From JADJLQ01 sp040007895 (GTDB taxonomy: Bacteria > Bacteroidota > Bacteroidia > Chitinophagales > Saprospiraceae), in NCBI GenBank assembly GCA_040007895.1, contig JBDTUE010000249.1, positions 1 through 6,280 of the forward strand: a stretch of 6,280 nt of DNA. The letters are read 5' to 3'. The position numbers and the translations under genes were made by a program. Under the pieces are notes generated by a model. The model was not told the DNA's origin, did no database searches, and saw only the letters and a program-made list of their open reading frames with translations. Below, one piece after another: positions 6,168-6,280 of the stretch (position 1 is the stretch's first letter; every line of letters begins with the position of its first letter).

Positions 6168-6280
6168 CTATAACAATTTATTCGCCAGGTTTGCCAGCTC
6201 CGACCTTTCGCCTTTCTCGAGTTTGATATGAGCAAATAAAGCCTGTCCTTTTAATTTATCTATAATGTAGGTAAGTCCAT
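6168..6280 (-). CDS. C-terminal end of a PIN/PhoH-family ATPase (partial)
   Basis: On the minus strand, the frame entering from the right edge reads 36 codons to a TAG at 6170-6168. It starts GLTYIIDKLKGQALFAH and ends LEKGERSELANLANKLL. A closing block of the type NGL-x(5)-KFK...GH-x-x-L-x-KGERS-x-LA-x-LA...LL is, from memory, characteristic of the YlaK/PhoH2-type proteins, which join a PIN ribonuclease domain to a PhoH ATPase. The bulk of the gene, including both catalytic domains, lies outside the window, so the call rests on this tail alone. It converges on the acetyltransferase gene with only 4 bp between the stop codons and no obvious shared terminator. Confidence 0.7.
   Translation of the reverse strand, partial: GLTYIIDKLKGQALFAHIKLEKGERSELANLANKLL

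Overview
The window looks like an ordinary chromosomal segment of a low-GC member of the Bacteroidota, most likely near the Chitinophagia/Saprospiria groups. Four things point there: a perfect Bacteroidota-type -7 promoter element (TAnnTTTG) placed correctly before the RNase P RNA gene, an RNase P RNA resembling those of that phylum, start codons without strong Shine-Dalgarno sequences, and a very long multi-membrane-pass NtrY-like kinase. The placement comes from reading motifs, not from a database search.

Layout from left to right. Positions 17-3067 (minus) encode a 1016-residue membrane sensor histidine kinase with about 12 transmembrane segments and a complete HAMP-HisKA-HATPase core. A possible next gene begins 5 bp after its stop and leaves the window. 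Positions 3068-3207 are a very AT-rich divergent spacer holding a long imperfect palindrome. Positions 3219-3692 (plus) are rnpB, the catalytic RNA of RNase P. It can be folded by eye through P1, P2, P3, P4, P8, P9, P12, P13, P14, P18 and P19, and it has an enlarged P15-P17 region. Positions 3693-3846 are a spacer with an AT-rich hairpin.

The right half holds three plus-strand genes: a TMEM175-family (DUF1211) potassium channel (3847-4479), a METTL25-like SAM-dependent methyltransferase (4535-5716), and a spermidine/spermine-N-acetyltransferase-like GNAT enzyme (5717-6163). The acetyltransferase ATG directly follows the methyltransferase stop, so those two are almost certainly co-transcribed and probably translationally coupled. 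At the right edge, the last 36 codons of a minus-strand gene (6168-6280) look like the C-terminus of a PIN/PhoH-family ATPase and converge on the acetyltransferase with a 4 bp gap.

I see no mobile element, CRISPR array, defence system, toxin-antitoxin pair or biosynthetic cluster, and nothing that amounts to an undescribed multi-gene system. The items most worth a second look are the expanded rnpB arm with its duplicated hairpin core, the palindrome upstream of the kinase, the variant TMEM175 signature motif, and the abutting methyltransferase/acetyltransferase pair.
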